From Vavraia culicis subsp. floridensis (taxonomy: Eukaryota > Microsporidia > Pleistophoridae), in assembly GCF_000192795.1 (NCBI RefSeq), contig NW_007360654.1:17415-38223 (forward strand): a stretch of DNA of 20,809 nt, read 5' to 3'. This document shows positions 7,717-16,261 of this stretch, piece by piece; the stretch's first letter is position 1, and each line of letters opens with the position of its first letter. The notes below the pieces were generated by a model, which was not told the DNA's origin, did no database searches, and saw nothing but the letters and a program-made list of their open reading frames with translations. A program made the position numbers and the translations under genes.

Positions 7717-7728
7717 AGAAATATAAAA

Positions 7729-8142
7729 ATGACAGAGCAGGTATACGCGCCCATAATCGACGACACGTTCACTCTGAAAGACGCCATCACGCAGGTGCTA
7801 AAAATATCATCATCAAACAACAAATTAAAATGTGGCATCCGGCAGGTGACCAAGACGTTGTTGAGGAGCGATGCAAAGATGGTTTTTATATCGAAGGAGA
7901 TCGATGACAAGTACAGGGCTGTTGTTGTTGGGCTGTCTAAGAAGAGTGGTGTGCCGGTTGTTGTGATCGAAAGTGGGGATGAGCTTGCCGATATGGCACA
8001 GCTGGGGAGGACTACGTTGGCTGATGTTAAGAAGATGCCTAAGTGCAGTGCTGTTGCTGTTACTGATTTTGTTAAGCACAGCGTGGGACGTACCTACATT
8101 GAACAGATGATGAGTAAGGGAAAGTTAGGGATGGTTGAATAA
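7729..8142 (+). CDS. RPS12: Small-subunit ribosomal protein eS12
   Basis: The protein is 137 residues, the usual size for eS12. It has the L7Ae-like alpha-beta-alpha fold typical of the family. Residues about 15-50 give the first helices (T-L-K-D-A-I-T-Q-V-L-K then G-I-R-Q-V-T-K-T-L-L-R). The central strands are A-K-M-V-F-I-S-K-E-I and V-P-V-V-V-I-E-S-G-D-E-L-A. The C-terminal block C-S-A-V-A-V-T-D-F-V-K matches the conserved C-S-C-V-V-V-K-D-Y-G region of other eS12 proteins. eS12 lies on the head (beak) of the 40S subunit. The ATG at 7729 follows CCCC at 7713-7716. On the coding strand the first 60 bases have 18 C and 13 G, the last 60 bases 5 C and 20 G. Confidence 0.93.
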   Translation: MTEQVYAPIIDDTFTLKDAITQVLKISSSNNKLKCGIRQVTKTLLRSDAKMVFISKEIDDKYRAVVVGLSKKSGVPVVVIESGDELADMAQLGRTTLADVKKMPKCSAVAVTDFVKHSVGRTYIEQMMSKGKLGMVE

Positions 8143-8566
8143 ATGAGATGAGGAATTGTTTTTGACCGTGTTACTGCCGGTTTTGAACCGTGCTGCTTTG
8201 TATTCTCGTGTTTGAACCGTACCGCTCGTGATCTGTGATTGCGCTCGGTTCATTCCGCGTGCTTTATGCGCATTTGTGGATCCAACAGTTCTATCCGCTC
8301 TTCGCAGGGTTGCGCGGCATGCACCCCCTAAATGAGCTTCTTGCACTTCGGGTGCGGGCATCGTCCCCATACGAATCAATCACATGGAGTGTCACTTAAA
8401 GATGCGTACTGCAACACGCTGCACCACCGAGAACGTACGGCCATTCATTCCGCTCGTGCACCACACCAGCACGCACCTCCTCAAATTATTCCTTCTTTGT
8501 CCACATTGCCCAATCTTTCCGTTTTCATTAAAACATCAATTTATACGCCGCTGTCCCACCCACTTC
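8143..8566. other. Intergenic stretch with three short imperfect repeats
   Basis: Three related short elements begin near 8161, 8181 and 8211 (TTTGACCGTG, TTTTGAACCGTG, TTTGAACCGTAC). Open frames cross this stretch on both strands, but none has a recognisable protein or a plausible start signal. The second half becomes A+C-rich before the next gene. Confidence 0.5.
8555..8561 (+). promoter_or_regulatory. CCCACCC start-proximal signal
   Basis: Two CCC runs lie within 12 bases upstream of the ATG at 8567 and favour it over the in-frame ATG at 8384, which would add 61 unconvincing residues. Confidence 0.5.
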
Positions 8567-8902
8567 ATGCCACCCGCATTCTCCCCCACAATCTCGTCCA
8601 AGAAGCACAACATCGACAAACTGCTGCACCACCTCGACGGTCAAACCGTGGACCATTCGATCATCGATGCATACACGGATTGCATGTACAATACGGGCAA
8701 GAGCAAACTTGCCGAGTCGCTGCTGAAACGGGGAACGAGTGGTGGAAAGATGAGGAAGGTGTGGAAGTATGGTGAAATTGTGCTTTTGGTTTTGGCTATG
8801 ATATGTTTGGTTGTGTTGGGATGGAAGGTTGTGAACTTTGTGAGGATGTGGACATGTGTGTTGCTCAATATTGCGGTCGGAAACGAGAAGTTGTTGCCTT
8901 AG
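8567..8902 (+). CDS. Small membrane protein with a C-terminal anchor
   Basis: From the preferred start the protein is 111 residues, with no family recognised. Residues 1-65 are polar and helical (N-I-D-K-L-L-H-H-L, then S-I-I-D-A-Y-T-D-C), ending in a basic K-M-R-K-V-W-K patch. Residues about 70-93 are a strong hydrophobic segment, followed by a short mildly hydrophobic tail. The layout suggests a tail-anchored or type II protein of the endomembrane system. There is no signal peptide and no SNARE-type zero-layer residue that I can point to. Composition is extreme: the first 60 coding bases have 24 C and 8 G, while 8741-8850 has 44 G and only 3 C. Confidence 0.68.
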   Translation: MPPAFSPTISSKKHNIDKLLHHLDGQTVDHSIIDAYTDCMYNTGKSKLAESLLKRGTSGGKMRKVWKYGEIVLLVLAMICLVVLGWKVVNFVRMWTCVLLNIAVGNEKLLP

Positions 8903-9722
8903 GTCGGGGATGGCAGCGATTAAAATGAGGTTTGGTACGATTTAGTGTTGTAAAATGAGGTTTTGTAAAATTATGTGGAGTACACCTAGTTTTGTAAAAA
9001 TAAATGGTATGGAATGAGGTTGAGCGCAATTAAATTTATTAATTGATGTACGATCGTTGATGAGGAACAATCCTTGGCCTGGAAGTGTCTTCATTTTAGC
9101 ACGGAACTGTGGAATCGATTCATAGACGAGTCTTGAACAGACCAATGCAACGAACTGACAAATACGCACGAGAGGAAGAAATTAGAACGTGAACATGGGT
9201 GTGAAACGAACTATCACCTAATCAAACGATGATTGCTCGCCCTATTTGTAGGTGATGTATGCACGCACAAGTTCGCTGATAGGGACAGGGAGTGATTTGA
9301 ACTGCTTCTCTGCTGCATTCCACCGTGATGCAGTGCTTAGCGGATGAATGGGTGCAATTGGAAGTAACGGATGGTGAAGCATCAGAAAAGCTGTCAGTGC
9401 TAGCAATTAGATAAGTTTTTGTAAAAGGAGGAGGATGTATTTGCTGGTATACTAGGGTGTTTGTTGGTCTGGAAAGTTGCGGTTCTGCAGTAATTAATGT
9501 TCTGCTTCTGAGAAATGCAGAGAACTAATACATGGAGCAACAAATACGCCTAGAAACGGATTCGAAGGACCATTGATCTACCTCCTCACGGTACACTCAC
9601 CTATACACCCCACTTTCTTCTCACTCTCGCTGATCTACCTCAATTCTTTCTTCGATTTGCTAAGAATATTTGCAATTAGCCCTTTATACCGGGCTTATAT
9701 TTCGGTGAAAACATGAGGGGAA
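8903..9722. other. Boundary stretch between the G+C-richer and A+T-rich blocks
   Basis: No supported gene. A 21-codon frame at 9060-9125 weakly resembles the second-catalytic-residue region of a DDE transposase (see findings). A minus-strand frame across about 8942-9180 is open but unrecognised. The last 130 bases are pyrimidine-rich and end in the GGGG signal of the next gene. Confidence 0.45.
9717..9720 (+). promoter_or_regulatory. GGGG start-proximal signal
   Basis: GGGG lies two bases before the ATG at 9723, the GGG-type variant of the microsporidian signal. An out-of-frame ATG at 9713 overlaps it but gives only a seven-codon peptide. Confidence 0.45.
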
Positions 9723-10310
9723 ATGTTTGGAATTGATTATCTGTTCAAAGAATGGTCTGAAGAGGAGTTTAAGGGCGAAATTGTCGTAATGTCATACGAA
9801 AAACACATTTATTTCGGTTTAAAAGCGATATGCCACGCTATAACGAAGTACTGTTCCTTCCTAACATCCAAAAACCAAGATTACAATAGCTGTGCTTATT
9901 CTATGAAGGTACTTGATCTCAGTGATGAGCGTGCGACTCAGGGATACTACGAAAAGATAGCTGCGCGCGGTAAAATGCTTAAGCATCTGAACAGTGAAAT
10001 TCATGAGTGCTGGTATGGTGAACCAACGGTTGTGACCGAGGAATGTGGTGAATATAGCGTATCTACGGTCACATTTCTGTGTATGATTCTGATACTTGGT
10101 CTTGTTATGGGATTTTTCTTTTACCATCTGAAAAGACGAAAAGATGAACTTTTGGTTATGGAAACGGTGCTGGATGAGATGTGGAGTGAGGAAAGCGATG
10201 AATCGGACGAAGACGGTTCGATTCTGATACATCCTAAAAATGTGCATGTAAGGCGGATCTACGAGTACCAGAGCGATGAAATGGGTTATTGCAGCTCGTC
10301 AAACATGTAA
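9723..10310 (+). CDS. Single-pass membrane protein with an acidic tail
   Basis: The protein is 195 residues with no recognised family. Residues 1-112 hold five cysteines (C37, C44, C57, C96, C108), which would suit a disulphide-bonded outer domain, although no cleavable signal peptide precedes them. Residues about 113-136 form a transmembrane segment, followed by the stop-transfer cluster K-R-R-K and a cytosolic tail with a dense acidic stretch (S-E-E-S-D-E-S-D-E-D). A type III topology with the Cys-rich side outside is the simplest reading. The codon use is plain A+T-rich and lacks the A+C to G+T switch of the genes to its left. Confidence 0.72.
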   Translation: MFGIDYLFKEWSEEEFKGEIVVMSYEKHIYFGLKAICHAITKYCSFLTSKNQDYNSCAYSMKVLDLSDERATQGYYEKIAARGKMLKHLNSEIHECWYGEPTVVTEECGEYSVSTVTFLCMILILGLVMGFFFYHLKRRKDELLVMETVLDEMWSEESDESDEDGSILIHPKNVHVRRIYEYQSDEMGYCSSSNM

Positions 10311-11288
10311 TGGTCAAAGTACTGATGTATCACATCATAACAAGTGATAATCGATGTAAATTGAGCATGTAACACCGTTTTAAGTGCGATGTGTAGGAGA
10401 GACGAACTAAAAACAACAAAAATACGTTTGGTCCGCCAATAGTTTGCTATAAAAGATTGTAGATGTGTTCCTGAGTGATTTTGTGCGTATTACTGCGATA
10501 TATAACAATTCCTATAACCTGAAAGGTATGTACGAACAGAATGCGCATTTTTATTAAACGTTCTTCTTCCCACCAAAGTCAATCATTTTTCCTCTCACAC
10601 ATCAATAAAAAGGTTCCCTTCTCTCGTTCACTTTTTAGCAGAATTTGACTCAAAAAATTGCACCTGCACAAGGACTGCAACCATGGATGAGGCAACAGTA
10701 ACATCGATCATGGCATAAAAGCAGTTGCAAACAGAGAGTAAATAATAAAAATGAAGAACAAATCGAATATAATACTAAAAATTGCACGAATGCTGAGAGA
10801 ACTTTTAAAATTTGCTCTTTTATCACAAATATACCGTGAACCATTCCTCAACGACATGCTCATGTCTGTTTACCTGCAGGAGTAGCGCAATTTAAATAGT
10901 CTTTTTTGTTCACACCATCATTCTACAATTTTGTACCATTCCAACTGTTTCGTATGTTTAACTAGATTTGTTCGGCACACTTCCTGCTTGTTAGAACTGT
11001 TTTGTTTATTTTCGTGTTCCAGTGACTCTTCCACACGTTCATCAATTTTTACCATCCAATATTTTTTACTTTTCAGAATTGTCCAAAATGCTTTTTAATT
11101 CTCAGCGTGAAAATCTCAATTCTTCGATTTTTCAGTGTTTAAAAGTGTCATATTCGTTTAATTCTCCAGTTTTTTGACTAGAAAACGTTTATTTACCTCC
11201 ATTCAACTTCTTAAATGCTTTTATACCGTATATCATAAAAAAGTCTGTTTCCATTTTAAAAAGTTTTACCCGTAATAGGTGCGACAAA
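10311..11288. other. Long A+T-rich intergenic stretch
   Basis: No gene supported. A 64-codon minus-strand frame at 10650-10844 is hydrophobic and Cys-rich but looks like chance. Nothing else recognisable was seen apart from the CCC near 11270. Confidence 0.5.
11269..11271 (+). promoter_or_regulatory. CCC upstream of the split gene
   Basis: CCC lies 17 bases before the ATG at 11289, slightly farther than in the other genes. The downstream ATG at 11408 has none. Confidence 0.35.
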
Positions 11289-11477
11289 ATGGCGAATCAG
11301 TTTATATTTATTTTCATATGTACCAACTTTTCACCTGGTACCATTCATTTCCGATTCTTCGCCATGATGTCTAGGAGATTATTTTTCTACGAGCCAACAC
11401 TTGAAATATGTTTTTTAGGAATGTTCGTTTACCTAGAACGTCCTACAATAACACACAAGCAAACTCTCTTGATGTGA
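11289..11477 (+). CDS. N-terminal frame of a gene split at a T6A heptamer
   Basis: This frame is 62 codons with no recognised family. The start (M-A-N-Q-F-I-F-I-F-I-C) is hydrophobic. Up to codon 43 it reads plausibly; beyond the heptamer at 11411-11417 it continues for only about 20 residues to a stop. The frame at 11408-11803 overlaps it in the -1 phase. I infer one gene of about 171 codons, joined either by a one-base homopolymer change or by -1 slippage. On its own a 62-residue protein would be unconvincing. Confidence 0.4.
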   Translation: MANQFIFIFICTNFSPGTIHFRFFAMMSRRLFFYEPTLEICFLGMFVYLERPTITHKQTLLM

Positions 11478-11803
11478 TATGCGCCTATAACAGATATAGC
11501 GATAAGAATTATGCTATTGCAGGAATATTCGCCAATCGCACTCTTTTTTGCACAACCGATTACCCGTACTATAAATACCAGTTTCGTCATATTTTGCGAT
11601 ATATCACAAGAGTTTCTCCTTCTTCACAAAAAGATGGTTTAAGCATAAAAATCGCAGCGCCTTTTCAAACTAATATTAGTGCTTATTTTCTGCAAAGTAT
11701 AAAATTATCATTTTTATTGGTATTAACCACGCCTTTTAATGTTCTGGAGAGTATCCACGAAGATTTGCTGCAAGTCTACGAAATCAAGCAGCGATGGGAA
11801 TGA
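11408..11803 (+). CDS. Downstream -1 frame of the split gene
   Basis: This frame has 131 codons from the ATG at 11408, but that ATG has no CCC/GGG signal, and the frame has a stop at 11402-11404, so it opens only there. It reads like a folded globular protein: an A-Y-N-R-Y-S-D-K-N-Y-A-I-A-G-I-F strand-like start, an aromatic T-D-Y-P-Y-Y-K-Y-Q-F segment, a hydrophobic I-K-L-S-F-L-L-V-L stretch and a C-terminal helix ending Q-R-W-E. I recognise no family. The hydrophobic strand pattern could fit a small trafficking domain, but I would not assign it. It is best read as the main part of the gene starting at 11289. Confidence 0.5.
   Translation: MFFRNVRLPRTSYNNTQANSLDVICAYNRYSDKNYAIAGIFANRTLFCTTDYPYYKYQFRHILRYITRVSPSSQKDGLSIKIAAPFQTNISAYFLQSIKLSFLLVLTTPFNVLESIHEDLLQVYEIKQRWE
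11411..11417 (+). other. In-frame T TTT TTA slippery heptamer
   Basis: In the frame of the 11289 start, the codons are TGT TTT TTA, giving the canonical X XXY YYZ layout (T_TTT_TTA) for -1 ribosomal slippage. A six-base-pair stem (11421-11426 with 11436-11441, one G-T pair, nine-base loop) starts three bases downstream. The frame reached by a -1 slip is exactly the 11408-11803 frame. A simple T-run length error or mutation would leave the same picture. Confidence 0.4.
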
Positions 11804-12077
11804 CAGTGTGCATTAAATATAGGAATTTAAACAGGTGTACGGCATTTCTAGAAACAAAAAACTTTCCTTTTTAATCAAAAGATCATCATGGCGCAGGTGC
11901 ACCAAGCGAGCTTGCTTGATGCTTACGTATAATGCGTGCTGAACAAACGAATATTCACAAAAAGACTTTTCTCTTTGTTCATATCCTGCCATTGTAAGTT
12001 TTCTCAAAAAGTATTCGACGGATTTCGATCAAATAATTTACCTCTCGATTAAAATGATTGCTTTTTACAGCTGTCAG

Positions 12078-12080
12078 CCC
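12078..12080 (+). promoter_or_regulatory. CCC start-proximal signal
   Basis: CCC lies four bases before the ATG at 12085. This selects that ATG over the in-frame TTG at 12058 and the out-of-frame ATG at 12054. Confidence 0.5.
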
Positions 12081-12084
12081 AGCA

Positions 12085-13161
12085 ATGGTTTTTTACGCAT
12101 GGTTTACTTTTTGGTTTAGAGGTTGTTACAGTTCTGCAGCTGCTGGTAATGCACCAGTGATCGAAGGTTTGCTGAGTAGAATCGAGAATTCTGCGGAATA
12201 CAATGAACCTGATGAACTTCTTTCTAATATCGCAGCTGGAGTGTCTTCAGGGCACTCAAGATACGAATATTACAATGCATGGTTCAACTTACATGTATTT
12301 CTCGGATATTTCGACAATATAGTTCGGGTGTTCGAAAATTATATCAAGAACCGCTCTGCTGATGAAGTAATAAATGTGAGTCAGCTTTTTTTTCTTGACT
12401 GCTCGCTACTCCTCAATCTTGTCCACTATTACGTGTTAGAAGCGCCGAGAAAACGTAAGTTAGAGGACTTTGAGCATATTAACACCTTAAGAAACCTCTA
12501 CGATACATTATTAACCAAGCACGCTGAACAGCTTAAATGTATGGCGTACTTGCAGCGTTTTTTGCTTCATCTTTCCGGGTTGATCAAGGCACTCAAAAAA
12601 GTTGTTTACAGACATGTGTTGGACACAGACACTGAACTGCAGGAAGCAATCTTAAAAGTGCTTTCTCTGACCCTTTTTTACAAGGCAATTGAGGAAAACT
12701 TCACGTTGCCTCTCGATTGCCAGTTCAAAGATAATCTATCGCAAGATTTAGAACAGGCAGCATCTGTCGAACTTGACACAGCCCCAGAACTAAATGTATT
12801 GGACAGTGATACGAGCCATGACCTACGCAACCTTATGATCGTGGTCCGAGACACATATTTATTCATAAAGAAACAGAAAAAACTTTTTTTCGAAGGAACT
12901 GTCATTATAAAGAACGAAATTGATTGCAAATTTGTATTATCAACCGTACGAAGATACTTTAGATTTATGAAATTGAACAATAATGCAATATCTGGAAGAA
13001 AAAACAGGCTAATTCGCTTCTTTGAGTGTCTTCGACTAAAACATATGGCAGACGATATGCACAAGCTAAAAAGGTACTTTAGAATCACTATCAGAAAAAA
13101 AATTGAAAATTCTAAAGAATGGAATGCCATGTTCGATGTTTGGATGAACATATCTGAATAA
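12085..13161 (+). CDS. Secreted orphan protein, mostly helical
   Basis: From the preferred start the protein is 358 residues. Residues 1-20 look like a signal peptide: a hydrophobic aromatic run followed by S-S-A-A-A, with likely cleavage just before N-A-P. The mature part is predominantly helical with many Leu, Phe and Tyr, two modest hydrophobic stretches, an acidic patch near residues 225-255 and a basic C-terminal third. I see no transmembrane segment strong enough to anchor it and no retention signal at the C-terminus. No family is recognised. Secreted proteins of this type are often lineage-specific in microsporidia and may act at the host interface, but nothing here proves that. Confidence 0.78.
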   Translation: MVFYAWFTFWFRGCYSSAAAGNAPVIEGLLSRIENSAEYNEPDELLSNIAAGVSSGHSRYEYYNAWFNLHVFLGYFDNIVRVFENYIKNRSADEVINVSQLFFLDCSLLLNLVHYYVLEAPRKRKLEDFEHINTLRNLYDTLLTKHAEQLKCMAYLQRFLLHLSGLIKALKKVVYRHVLDTDTELQEAILKVLSLTLFYKAIEENFTLPLDCQFKDNLSQDLEQAASVELDTAPELNVLDSDTSHDLRNLMIVVRDTYLFIKKQKKLFFEGTVIIKNEIDCKFVLSTVRRYFRFMKLNNNAISGRKNRLIRFFECLRLKHMADDMHKLKRYFRITIRKKIENSKEWNAMFDVWMNISE

Positions 13162-13299
13162 GAATGACAGAACAAATGCCTGTAACCGAACTGTACACAT
13201 TAAAATGAGATTATATCTGTTTGAATATAGTAACGTAACTAATATCATATATTGAACGATTCCGCAGATATTAACCTTTCTTATATATGTTGGTTAATT

Positions 13300-13690
13300 T
13301 CATATAATTAAAAAAGCAACTCGCAATCTGATTGTCCAGTTCTGTGGAATAAATTATTTAACCCTTCGAGAAAAATAAAAAATGCTTATTTCATGTATTT
13401 GCACTGAATAAAGGGCCTAAAGTTGTTGTACAACTCATTCTTTCTGAGATGTCCTCAATTGTTTTCTACTAACAACATCAAAATTACACGATCACCGAAT
13501 AGTAGCCAATTAATTTACCCTTACCATACGATCTCAAACAATAGAAAAAACATAATACGACATATGAAGAGAAGAAAGTATCGATTTATGGATAGAACAC
13601 TTTTCCAGTTTTATAAACGGAAATAGCACAGCTAGTAAAATTATAAAAATATATTTTTGCCTGTTCATTGTCAACGGTTTGTGAACTTGT
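13300..13690 (+). repeat. Copy A of the decayed coding repeat
   Basis: Parallel to copy B at 20302-20792. The segment K-K-A-T-R-N-L-I-V-Q (from 13313) matches K-K-T-T-Q-K-L-I-D-Q in copy B. A later frame gives M-S-S-I-V-F-Y then a stop then Q-H-Q-N-Y-T-I-T, matching M-H-S-V-V-L-Y-E-L-H-H-N-G-M-I-T. The tail at 13609-13640 matches copy D at 28 of 32 bases. Many stops and frame changes show decay. Confidence 0.55.
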
Positions 13691-15206
13691 GATGTCTTAC
13701 ATAACACGAACTGAGAGACTGAAACAAAATAAAGCTTGAATTGTTGGATGAAGTACATGAGAATCTTACTCAACCTTGACCAACATGTGCACGGCTGAAC
13801 CAATACATTGTTTGATAGAAATTGTCAATGTTCTTAAGCTGCGCTATTTGGCACCAAGAAAGTCTATTTATGTATTAACAAATGATAATTAAACACACTT
13901 CTACAAATAAATTGTACCGTTTGGTATCGCTTTGCCTGTGTAACGTGTCGCACTACAAAAATCAAAAGACAAACACGTTCATCCAAGAAGACATGGTATA
14001 TACGACAAAATCACTGTTGTGCAACATAATCTCTGTTTTTTGAATATTTCGATCGAGTAGCTAGAAACCTATGCTAAAGCAGATAAATTAAATGAATATA
14101 GATCAGAATGGTATCAAAATTATTTTATTGCAACCTAATACCATGTTAAAACTGTGATCTAATTTGCAATTGAAGATTTGATCGCATGTCTAAATTATCC
14201 ATTTATCGCTTCAAGACAGTTTTTTGATAGAAAGTTTATTATTGTGTAGCAAGTCCGAGTAAACAATACATCTCAAATTGCTAGTAATAAGCGTGCTAGT
14301 AGCACAATTTTGGCTACAACCATGCTTACGGTCCAATTCTATCAGTATTATGTTCCTATCATGTCAAAAATTGTTGTTTTGGCCAATAATTATACACAAA
14401 TAAATATGAATTAGCGGATGCACATCGTTAAAAACAGGTAAAATAGCTAAAAAATTACAGTCTTATGTGATTTATACTTTTTGATTTGTAACTTAATTAA
14501 ATATTTCTATGTCAAAGTCTATAAAGTATACAAATACAAAGTAAAGCAGTCGATTGCACACAGCTACGTGTTATTTAATCCAATTGACGCTTTTATATGA
14601 GAAAAGTACTATTTTTCTGTTTGATAGTAAAGTCTGGATACAGATACCAAAAAGTAACATGAAAAAGAGTTTCGTATTATTTATAATGACCTGCATCCGA
14701 GGATTAAAAGAAACTTAAACCTTTTTCTTTCAAAAATGCGACATTAGGTGCCATAATTAACCAACTAATTGCTCATGCATCAAACTGTGCCTTGATTCTA
14801 TTCAATAATATTCTTCTTGTCATTTTCAATCGTCACGCGTTTTTAATTACAACTTTAAATTTTTAATTAGAGCCGAAAAGATTATTTCGTCACATTGGAC
14901 ATTGTAAAGTCTCGTTTGGATGTTGTTGACGTGCGAATAAATAAATGATTCTTAGTAAAAAATAACAAAAAAAGATATCACCAAGTTATGTTAAACACAC
15001 ATTACGAGTCAAATTAAAAGCAATTAAACCTACAAGCATGTAGTGTGTGGATGAGGGATTTAAATACAAAAAACAAACTAAAATGTCTTGTAAATACCGG
15101 CTCTGCACAATTTTATCATCACTGTCACTGTCAAATTTATAAAATCAACTCATGTACATGTCCGTAAAAAGATAAATTATTAAATGTGTATAAATAGATA
15201 GCACGT

Positions 15207-15209
15207 CCC
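15207..15209 (+). promoter_or_regulatory. CCC start-proximal signal
   Basis: CCC lies two bases before the ATG at 15212, supporting this start over the second in-frame ATG six bases on. Confidence 0.55.
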
Positions 15210-15211
15210 GC

Positions 15212-15775
15212 ATGCATATGAACAAAGGAATATTGATCGGTTCGCTGATACTCTCTACGGTTCTTTTTGTCTTTTTGACATTCTTGCTCATAGTCTTGAT
15301 AAAGGAAGCAAAGAATGACAAAGCAGATAAACGAAAGAGCGATGCACAAGCACAGGAACTAGGCAATAATGAAGGGGATGGCAGGAAACAGGCGGGAAAC
15401 ACAGTATCGAATAAGGGCAGTGGAACGGCAGCCTTATTTCATCAGCATTCACCGAATGTAAACGCGAATCAAAATTCCACTAGACAGAATAGATCGGTAT
15501 CTTCTCCTGGTGATGGTGGCTATAGTCCGGCAAACACCAGTTCGAATGCAGAACAAGGTGCAAACACTCCACCGGCGAATAGCATGCCTAGAGCAGATCC
15601 ATCGGGCTCGCCAGGTTCACATGCTACCAATAACTCAGCAGTCCCTCCCAATAGCTCATCAAGTTCTTGGACATGGGGAGGAGTGCTGAGTAATCTTGTT
15701 AGTTATCCAGTGAGCCTTTTCAGTTATATTACCGGAACTATACGTAGACGCTTAACAGGTAGTGATTCAACATAA
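15212..15775 (+). CDS. Signal-anchored Asn/Ser/Pro-rich protein
   Basis: The protein is 187 residues. Residues about 6-30 are a long hydrophobic segment without a clear cleavage site, followed by K-E-A-K-N-D-K, so a signal anchor is likely. Residues 35-150 are low-complexity and disordered, rich in Asn, Ser, Gly, Pro and Gln with several N-x-S/T sites. Near the C-terminus, W-G-G-V-L-S-N-L-V-S-Y-P-V-S-L-F-S-Y-I-T-G is amphipathic to hydrophobic and could associate with a membrane, and the very end is basic. No family recognised. The layout fits a surface or secretory protein of the parasite. Confidence 0.72.
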   Translation: MHMNKGILIGSLILSTVLFVFLTFLLIVLIKEAKNDKADKRKSDAQAQELGNNEGDGRKQAGNTVSNKGSGTAALFHQHSPNVNANQNSTRQNRSVSSPGDGGYSPANTSSNAEQGANTPPANSMPRADPSGSPGSHATNNSAVPPNSSSSSWTWGGVLSNLVSYPVSLFSYITGTIRRRLTGSDST

Positions 15776-15841
15776 TGTAGCTATGGTATATTAATGAATA
15801 ATCACCGTATGTCTACCACGTTGATTGAAAATACCATTAAA

Positions 15842-16261
15842 TTAAAATGTATCAGTAAATTTATTTTTCTTATTTCGGATCATATATTGTTTATCACGCT
15901 CGATCAGCGTTACATTTAATTGTAAATGTGCAAAATCATGTGTAAGGCTTTTAATATTGATCTCAAACATCTTTGCGCTTCCTCCACCGTAATTGACATA
16001 TTTATCCGCTACACAATATGTGTTAGCTGAAATAATAGAGCATTAATTGTAATACCAGACCTCCTAACATACCATGCTTGCTCGGCAATGAAAATGCTAT
16101 TTTGTTTACATTACTAACAGTTAAGACAAGCATGTACAGTATTTCAGTGTGCTCTTCGTAATAATCGCATTTGTTTCCGTTCCAATCTATTCTTGCACTC
16201 GTGTATTTTCATACTTTTGGATTCTGCGCTATTCTCAGTCCATCAATTTAATTTGCACCAT
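15842..16261 (-). pseudogene. Minus-strand gene relic of about 139 codons with its own start signal
   Basis: The minus-strand ATG at 16261 has CCC (GGG at 16264-16266) two bases upstream, exactly like live genes here. Reading on, the frame needs a -1 change near 16247, then runs 62 codons from 16211 to 16025 after one TGA, through R-I-D-W-N-G-N-K-C-D-Y-Y-E-E-H and F-S-L-P-S-K-H-G-M-L-G-G. After a +1 change near 16028 it runs 61 codons to a stop at 15842-15844, through A-D-K-Y-V-N-Y-G-G-G-S-A-K. The pieces abut and read like one small soluble protein. I recognise no family. Two frame changes and one stop make a decayed gene the simplest reading. Confidence 0.45.

Larger units (their letters stand above)
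6928..7728. other. Divergent intergenic stretch with a tandem repeat
   Basis: The thioredoxin and eS12 genes diverge from this 800-base stretch. It holds a five-copy 22-base tandem repeat (7137-7251) and the start signals of both genes. No coding frame in it looks real. Confidence 0.5.
13162..15211. other. Two-kilobase gene-poor stretch with a relic
   Basis: Copy A of the decayed coding repeat lies at about 13300-13690. A frame at 14163-14414 is open except for one TAG at 14247-14249, and another long open run lies near 14550-14715. Both are within what chance gives at this base composition, so I do not call them. The rest is A+T-rich without recognisable features. Confidence 0.5.

Noticed and set aside
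8125..8379. 84-codon minus-strand frame
   Set aside because: Overlaps the end of eS12, begins at no supported signal and has no protein-like pattern.
8942..9169. 75-codon minus-strand frame beginning with GTG
   Set aside because: Partly protein-like but with no ATG, no start signal and no homology I can see. A run this long is expected by chance in this A+T-rich DNA.
10650..10844. Cys-rich hydrophobic minus-strand frame
   Set aside because: 64 codons in A+T-rich sequence without start signal. Composition alone explains the hydrophobicity.
13534..13803. 89-codon minus-strand frame with a hydrophobic stretch
   Set aside because: It is antisense to repeat copy A, and the matching copies show the plus-strand reading order.
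14163..14414. Open run of 28 plus 54 codons split by one TAG
   Set aside because: Looks somewhat protein-like, but at about 0.07 stops per codon runs of this length are expected a few times in two kilobases over six frames.
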